DNA of 64,000 nt from Hoylesella marshii DSM 16973 = JCM 13450 (GTDB lineage Bacteria; Bacteroidota; Bacteroidia; Bacteroidales; Bacteroidaceae), in NCBI RefSeq assembly GCF_000146675.1, contig NZ_GL397214.1, positions 1,619,347-1,683,346 of the forward strand, given 5' to 3'. Shown here one piece after another: positions 59,075-64,000 of the stretch. The notes under the pieces were generated by a model, which did no database searches, was not told the origin of the DNA, and worked only from the letters and a program-made list of their open reading frames with translations. The position numbers and the translations under genes were made by a program. Within the stretch, counting starts at the first letter, position 1. Every line of letters begins with the position of its first letter.

Positions 59075-60259
59075 TCAGCTATTGTCGGCTTCGCTTTTAT
59101 GTTTGGCAAACAGTCTGTTTACCACGAGCGAGATGGCTCCGTCGCCCGTCACATTACAGGCTGTACCGAAGCTGTCCATAGCTATATAGAGGGCAATCAT
59201 GAGTGCTTGTTCCTCAGCTCCAAAGCCTAAGATGGAACTAAGCGGAGCTAACGCCGCCATGATAGCACCTCCCGGCACCCCCGGAGCTGCCACCATAAAG
59301 ATAGCAAGTATCATTACAAAGTGCAGAAAGAGAGGAAACGAGTGTTCCATGCCCTGCAACAACATGATGGTAAAGGCGCAAGCAGTGATTTTCATGGCAG
59401 ATCCGGAGAGATGAACCGTAGCACATAAGGGGATAGTAAAGCCTGCCACGCCTTCGGAAACTCCGTTCTTCACAGTTTGTTTCAAAGTGATGGGGATGGT
59501 TGCGGCCGACGATGAGGTGCCGAGAGCTGTGAGATAAGCCGACCGCATGTTCCAAAGCAGCTTAAAAGGGTTCTTCTTCACAATGGCACCTGCTATAATA
59601 TATTGGTAGAGGAGCACAAAGATATGAAGCGCAAAGATAACTACGATGATGGTGGCAAACACACTAATGATGCGGAAAGCTTCACCGCTGACGGTCATAT
59701 TGAGAAAGATACCGAAGATATACAGCGGCAACAAGGGGATGATTGCTTGTTCGATGCTTTTTTCTATGATGTGTTTGAACTCATTGCTTGCGTTCTTCAA
59801 GGTCTTCAAATTGCCGTATGCGATGCCTAAACCTGCAATGAAAGAGAACACGAGGGCACTCATGACATCGAGTATGGCTGGTATATTGACTGTAAAAAAC
59901 GGTTCGATAGGAGCTGATTTCTGCATGGCGGCAAGTCCGGAGGTGCTTGCGCTCACGAGGGAAGGAAAGAATGCTGCCCCCGTAAAATAAGAGAGCATGC
60001 CCGCCACCACAGTATCTATATACGCAATTGCTACGGTAACAAGAAGCATCTTGCCTGCTCCATGACCGATTTCAGCTATCGCCGGCGTTACAAGACCTAC
60101 GATAATGAGGGGTATCATGAACCCCAAGAACTGACTAAAGATGCCGTTGAAAGTGACAAAGAGCCGCACCCAAGGCATCGGGAGCACATACCCCATGGCC
60201 ACACCGAGGATGATGGCGATGACAATACGTCCCAAAAGTCCGATTTTTACCTTTTTCAT
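59075..60259 (-). CDS. Dicarboxylate/amino acid:cation symporter (DAACS)
   Basis: The 394-aa transporter has eight membrane segments plus hairpins. Signature parts are the Ser-rich HP1 'GTSSSAATIPITLKQT' near 252, the TM7 region 'TIPLCATVHLSGSAMKITAC' near 279 and HP2 'APGVPGGAIMAALAPLSS' near 331. It moves glutamate/aspartate or C4-dicarboxylates (or Ser/Thr) with Na or H ions across the inner membrane; the exact substrate is not visible. Motif 'NMT' of GltPh is 'NVTGD' near 371. It is downstream of fprA with a 50-base gap that contains a GC-rich hairpin. Confidence 0.92.
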   Translation of the reverse strand: MKKVKIGLLGRIVIAIILGVAMGYVLPMPWVRLFVTFNGIFSQFLGFMIPLIIVGLVTPAIAEIGHGAGKMLLVTVAIAYIDTVVAGMLSYFTGAAFFPSLVSASTSGLAAMQKSAPIEPFFTVNIPAILDVMSALVFSFIAGLGIAYGNLKTLKNASNEFKHIIEKSIEQAIIPLLPLYIFGIFLNMTVSGEAFRIISVFATIIVVIFALHIFVLLYQYIIAGAIVKKNPFKLLWNMRSAYLTALGTSSSAATIPITLKQTVKNGVSEGVAGFTIPLCATVHLSGSAMKITACAFTIMLLQGMEHSFPLFLHFVMILAIFMVAAPGVPGGAIMAALAPLSSILGFGAEEQALMIALYIAMDSFGTACNVTGDGAISLVVNRLFAKHKSEADNS

Positions 60260-60309
60260 AGTATGACAATCAGAAAGGGGGCGAGCCGTGAAAGCCCGTC
60301 CCCCGATGG

Positions 60310-61503
60310 TTAGTTTCTATCTGCGAGAAGTCTGTCGGCTACAGCCTTGCCCAATGCTTCACATTGTTTTTTTACCTCATCATTCATCGCGAGTTTCATT
60401 TCCACAGGCTCTCCTACGACTTCAAAGTGAAGTTCGTTGTCGTTCCATTCCTTTATCTTGGCCACAGCTTTGCCCGCCCAACCGTAACTTCCGAACCATC
60501 CAAGGAGGTGATGCTTGATGTCTCTGTTGGCCATCTCACTGAGCAGAACATCCATTTCGTGGTAAAGCCCCGTATTATAGGTAGGCGCGCCCACGATAAG
60601 AGCTTTGTAACGGAACACATCTCTGATGATATAAGAGTGGTGGGTCTTAGATACATTGTATAAAACGATATTCTTGATGCCTGCCTCACTTGCCGAACAG
60701 GCTATTGTTTCGGCCATTCTTTCGGTATTGCCGTACATCGTTCCGTAGCAGATAACAATGCCTTCTTCCGTTTCATACTTGCTCATGGCATCGTAAAGGC
60801 TTACGACGCGCTCGATGTGCTCATGCCAAATGGGGCCATGGGTGGAACAGATGTAATCGAATGAAACATCCTTCAGTTTCTTCAAAGCATTCTGAACGGG
60901 CGTGCCATACTTACCTACGATGTTGGAATAGTAGCGTACCATCTCCAACCAGAATGAGCTGCAATCGATGTCTTTGTCGATGATGCCGCCGTTCAAAGCC
61001 CCGAAACATCCGAAAGCGTCTCCCGAGAAAAGTGTTCCGGCAGTAGTGTCGAGGGTCATCATGGTTTCCGGCCAATGCACCATAGGTGTCATAAAGAAGT
61101 TTAAAGTGTGGTGTCCTAACTCCAGCGTATCGCCGTTTTTCACCTCCACCGTTCCGCTTTCTATGTCGTAGAAACCTTTGAGCATGTCGAAAGTCTTCTT
61201 GTTTCCCACAATCTGAACATTGGGATAATACTTTCGTATGAGAGACAACGAACCGCTATGGTCGGGCTCCATGTGATTGATAACAATGTAGTCGACGGGT
61301 CGATTGCCGATTACTTCGCGCAGATTCTCCATGAATTGCACAAAGAAATCTACTTCCACCGTGTCGATTAAACAGACCTTGTCGTCATCAATGAGATAAG
61401 AATTGTATGAAACGCCGTTCGGCAATGGCCAAAGACCTTCGAAGAGAGCCTTGTGTCGGTCGTTTACACCTACGTAATATACCTTGTTTACTATTTCTTT
61501 CAT
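60310..61503 (-). CDS. fprA: FprA-family flavodiiron protein
   Basis: The 397-aa A-type flavoprotein has an N-terminal metallo-beta-lactamase-like diiron domain with 'HMEPDHSGSL' near 79-88 (HxExDH), 'VHWPETMMTLD' near 144 and 'STHGPIWHEH' near 224, all iron ligands. A C-terminal flavodoxin domain ('YGTMYGNTERMAETIA' near 254, 'GAPTYNTGLYHEM' near 303) binds FMN. Such enzymes reduce O2 to water and/or NO to N2O, protecting an anaerobe from oxygen or nitrosative stress. The gene stands alone with a hairpin after it. Confidence 0.95.
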   Translation of the reverse strand: MKEIVNKVYYVGVNDRHKALFEGLWPLPNGVSYNSYLIDDDKVCLIDTVEVDFFVQFMENLREVIGNRPVDYIVINHMEPDHSGSLSLIRKYYPNVQIVGNKKTFDMLKGFYDIESGTVEVKNGDTLELGHHTLNFFMTPMVHWPETMMTLDTTAGTLFSGDAFGCFGALNGGIIDKDIDCSSFWLEMVRYYSNIVGKYGTPVQNALKKLKDVSFDYICSTHGPIWHEHIERVVSLYDAMSKYETEEGIVICYGTMYGNTERMAETIACSASEAGIKNIVLYNVSKTHHSYIIRDVFRYKALIVGAPTYNTGLYHEMDVLLSEMANRDIKHHLLGWFGSYGWAGKAVAKIKEWNDNELHFEVVGEPVEMKLAMNDEVKKQCEALGKAVADRLLADRN

Positions 61504-61730
61504 ATCAATATGGTTTGTTGGTACGTCGTTGTTGTCGGGATAGTCGGGGTGATTCTTTCTGCAAATATCCGAAAAAATGGGGAAAGAACAAAGTAAAACG
61601 GGGGATTTTTAGCTTTTCTTCCTGAAATCGGGAGGAGTGGGGAGAGGAGGCGTTTGCTTGCGAATGACACGCTCGCGGGTTCTCTTTATGGCAGTGAAAG
61701 ATAGGTCATGACGGAAAGGCGGGAGAGCTG

Positions 61731-63029
61731 TCATGCTTTCCGTTTTAAGTACTCATAACCGATGCGACATCTTAGACAGTCTTTTTTCTCGCAATATTCG
61801 CGCTTTAATTGTATAAGTGCTTGACTGTCGGCAGCTGTTTTCACCGTCAGTCCGCAGGCTTTCCACATCCTCACGATATGGTTGTTTTCCGCTTGTAACC
61901 CGTCGAGAAGGTCGAAAGCACGGACGCATAATGCCTCTTGCGCCGTGCTGCGACCATAGGCAAAGAGGGTGGGAATGGCGGTGTTGATGAGCAACAGCCG
62001 GAGCGAGGCTGCCGAGAGCCGCTTCTGTTGCCGTGTACCGGCAGCGCCGAAGCTGTAGTGCGTTTCCCAATAGGGCGAGACATGAATTTCGAAGAGCTGT
62101 TCCAAGGCTTTTACATCGGTACATTCCAACAGTTTGCGCAAACTCGTCCGGTGTTTACAGTAGAGTGCTGCAAGCTGGGCAATGCGCAGATATGGGAAGT
62201 TTTGAGGACGTAAACGGAGGAATCGCCACAGCTTAAACGACATGGGCGAGAGATGGAATTTTCGTGTCAGAAAGGCGTATTCCGTCTTTAACTGTAAGAA
62301 ATATTCTTCTGTCAGGGTTGCTTCTCTGTGTTTTTCCGTCACTGATTCAGGTGTCAGGAGTCCGGCCTGTCCCATAAAAAGAGCCTCTATTTGCTGTTGA
62401 TGGTCGCGATGATGTGCGGCCGCCGACAAGGGAATGTTCCATGCCCACTGCTCAAACGCCTCGCCGTTGATACCAAAGCCGAAGTTGCGTGCTAAGGTAA
62501 CGAAATATGTTTTCTCCCAATCGCCGCCGGCTTGTGAGAGTCTTTGCAGGATGTCGGCTGTCTTTCGTTCCAATCGTTCGGCTTGGAGTGAGGCCATCCA
62601 GCTGTGTAGGGTCAATCTGCTGAGCGAGGGAATAAGCCTGTGGCAGGGAGGGAAGCGGTCTTCGGCAATCAGCTCCCGATAGTTGCGGGCAATGGTTTCC
62701 GGTATCGGAAGCACGAGTTGCGGCAGTTCCCGACCGGCTTTTGTAAAGACGGGAGCACCCGTTTCACCCACCACGTGCAGCACCACATTGTCGTAGGCCG
62801 TATCTTTCTCATGGTCATGCAGGTACCAATCGTCGGGGCGGTCGTGAATTTCCACGTTACCCACCCACAGCGTGTCGCCGATTCTTATTTTGGCATTGAA
62901 GAAGTCGGGGCCTGCATCGGTGTTGTGCAAGCCGGTATCTATCACGTCCACGGCTTGCCCGTTGTGGGTAAAAAGCTCATGAAGCGGAAAGAGTTTGTGT
63001 TTCCATACATAGTGCAGAAGTTGCTCCAT
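61731..63029 (-). CDS. DUF2851 family protein
   Basis: The 432-aa cytoplasmic-looking protein matches the Bacteroidota family DUF2851: 'LLHYVWKHKLFPLHELFTHN' near 4, 'NTDAGPDFFNAKIRIGDTLW' near 38, 'VGNVEIHDRPDDWYLHDHEK' near 57 and 'YDNVVLHVVGE'. The 'GPDF...GNVEIH' pattern recalls a nuclease-like core, but no activity is established to my knowledge. A -7 element TAGCTTTG is at 63066-63059. The C-terminal 'CEKKDCLRCRIGYEYL' has a Cys cluster that could bind metal. Confidence 0.9.
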   Translation of the reverse strand: MEQLLHYVWKHKLFPLHELFTHNGQAVDVIDTGLHNTDAGPDFFNAKIRIGDTLWVGNVEIHDRPDDWYLHDHEKDTAYDNVVLHVVGETGAPVFTKAGRELPQLVLPIPETIARNYRELIAEDRFPPCHRLIPSLSRLTLHSWMASLQAERLERKTADILQRLSQAGGDWEKTYFVTLARNFGFGINGEAFEQWAWNIPLSAAAHHRDHQQQIEALFMGQAGLLTPESVTEKHREATLTEEYFLQLKTEYAFLTRKFHLSPMSFKLWRFLRLRPQNFPYLRIAQLAALYCKHRTSLRKLLECTDVKALEQLFEIHVSPYWETHYSFGAAGTRQQKRLSAASLRLLLINTAIPTLFAYGRSTAQEALCVRAFDLLDGLQAENNHIVRMWKACGLTVKTAADSQALIQLKREYCEKKDCLRCRIGYEYLKRKA

Positions 63030-63419
63030 AGGGTATAGATGTTGAGGGCTTCTCTCGGCAAAGCTACAATATTTTTTCGACTTTGGAAAGGTTTTACAAG
63101 GTAAAAGCTCAGTCGGGAATCTGCACGAGACCTGCTTTCCTACGTTTGTCTGTTGTCTGCGCGATAGCGCTCAAACAGCCATTGTGCAATGAGCGGTGAG
63201 CAATGAAATGCAAAGAGCTTAGCTTTCAGCATGTGAAAGCTAAGCTCCAAGGGCGTAAAAGCTATGTTTTAAAAGGGTAAGAGCATAGCTTTTGGAAACG
63301 GCTGTCTATCCTATTGTATAATAGGATGTTACGTTCGGTGTCTTCGTTGCATGCAAGGACGGTGTTGCCCGTCTGTCTGCCATGGGGCGACAGGTGTGGG
63401 GCGAGCGCATTACAACAAT
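63030..63419. other. Gap with promoter and the third 22-bp array
   Basis: It contains the DUF2851 -7 element (63066-63059) and the 22-bp array at 63216-63290. I see no gene. Confidence 0.65.
63216..63290. repeat. 22-bp array, locus 3 (three direct copies plus one inverted)
   Basis: AGCTTAGC, AGCTAAGC and AGCTATGT start at 63216, 63238 and 63260, and the inverted GCATAGCT is at 63283-63290. Unit 1 includes the hairpin GCTTTCA-GCATG-TGAAAGC. The offsets are identical to the loci at 24519 and 52348. Confidence 0.9.
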
Positions 63420-64000
63420 CTATACGTTGAGTTTAATGGCCAATTTCTCCAGCATATCTTTGGTCATGCTGTCGAGGTTGAACGAGGGTTTCCAATCCCA
63501 TTCCTTACGGGCGCAGGAGTCGTCCATGCTGTTTGGCCAACTTTCGGCAATGCCCTGTTTGAGCGGATCCACGTCGTAGACCATTTTGAAATCGGGCTTA
63601 TAACGTTTGATGGCTTGGTAAATGTCTTCCGGTTCGAAGCTCATGGAGGCGATGTTGAACGCATTGCGATGTACCAAACGCGAGGGGTCGGCTTCCATCA
63701 GCTGAATGGCGGCATTCAAAGCGTCGGGCATGTACATCATGTCGAGATAGGTTCCCTTGCGCAAAGGGCAAGTAAATGTCTCGCCTTTTACCGCGCTGTA
63801 ATAGATGTCTACTGCGTAGTCGGTGGTTCCTCCGCCGGGTAGCGTCTTATAAGAGATGAGGCCGGGGAAGCGGACAGCACGCGTATCCACGCCGTATTTG
63901 CTGTAATAATAGTTGCTGAGCAGCTCTGTTGTGACCTTGGAAACGCCATAGATGGTGCACGGACGTTGGATAGTGTCTTGCGGAGTCTTATCATGGGGGG
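63420..64000 (-). CDS. tdh: L-threonine 3-dehydrogenase (SDR type), 5' end beyond the window
   Basis: The visible 193 codons are the C-terminal part of an extended short-chain dehydrogenase; the frame continues past 64000. 'TIYGVSKVTTELLSNYYY' (catalytic Tyr-x3-Lys) lies at about 63960-63910, followed by 'RFPGLISYKTLPGGGTTDYA', 'YLDMMYMPDALNAAIQLMEA' and 'RKEWDWKPSFNLDSMTKDML'. These segments are typical of the bacterial SDR-type threonine dehydrogenase, which oxidises L-threonine to 2-amino-3-ketobutyrate with NAD. A UDP-sugar epimerase is the alternative, but 'PGGGTTDYA' favours Tdh. Confidence 0.88.
   Translation of the reverse strand, partial: PHDKTPQDTIQRPCTIYGVSKVTTELLSNYYYSKYGVDTRAVRFPGLISYKTLPGGGTTDYAVDIYYSAVKGETFTCPLRKGTYLDMMYMPDALNAAIQLMEADPSRLVHRNAFNIASMSFEPEDIYQAIKRYKPDFKMVYDVDPLKQGIAESWPNSMDDSCARKEWDWKPSFNLDSMTKDMLEKLAIKLNV

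Noticed and set aside
63809..63994. Open frame near the right edge
   Set aside because: It is an alternative frame over the threonine dehydrogenase coding region.

Overview
The window is chromosomal DNA from a member of the Bacteroidales, most likely Prevotellaceae. The evidence is many Bacteroidota-specific families (DUF4827, DUF4625, DUF4292, DUF2851, fimbrillin-like lipoprotein, outer-membrane beta-barrel family 3, a lipoprotein-type hybrid two-component regulator, a C-terminal secretion-type tail), weak or absent Shine-Dalgarno sequences, and repeated use of the Bacteroidota -7 promoter element TAnnTTTG, in several places with TTTG 19-20 bases upstream. Exact genus is inference.

Layout. 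1-2.8 kb: a small acidic peptide gene, a fimbrillin-like lipoprotein and a frameshifted HU-like gene. 2.8-9.2 kb: gyrB, convergent to glmM, a DUF4827 lipoprotein, an NrnA-type DHH phosphoesterase and a sugar nucleotidyltransferase. 9.2-10.3 kb: repeats. 10.3-14.8 kb: a probable metal-acquisition group (CPIC membrane protein, TonB receptor, two DUF4625 lipoproteins, NlpE-like lipoprotein). 15.0-16.5 kb: a 42-bp tandem array split by an internally deleted IS4-type element with a perfect 8-bp target duplication. 16.8-19.3 kb: lptB divergent from mlaEF. 19.4-19.9 kb: a VapD toxin-antitoxin-like pair whose vapD is frameshifted. 20.0-23.9 kb: a probably self-regulated envelope operon. 24-31.3 kb: repeats, tRNA-Asn, an S41 protease and a Dlt-like adenylation/carrier protein/MBOAT/DltD-like cluster. 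31.5-42.2 kb: exported proteins, dapB-lepB-wbqC, a TPR hybrid sensor-regulator, SemiSWEET, tRNA-Val and trpS. 42.2-47.6 kb: repeats, then dut-TPR-DUF4292-EnvC. 47.7-64 kb: guaD, a hydrolase fused to a degenerate nucleotidase domain, lipA, a membrane MutS-like ATPase, AI-2E-type permease, tdk divergent from rsmI, a methyltransferase, a helix-hairpin-helix/barrel protein, a dicarboxylate symporter, fprA, DUF2851 and the 3' part of an L-threonine dehydrogenase.

The genes are mostly envelope biogenesis and housekeeping. The least ordinary content lies between and around them: short repeat arrays with strict periods (22 bp at four places, 23 bp at one, 42 bp at one); a larger palindromic dispersed repeat at four places; two genes broken by single-base changes in 4-base C/G runs; a D-alanylation-like gene set in a Gram-negative; and a candidate operator sitting exactly between the -33 and -7 elements of the 23.7-kb operon. 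No CRISPR array, rRNA operon, prophage or restriction system was seen.
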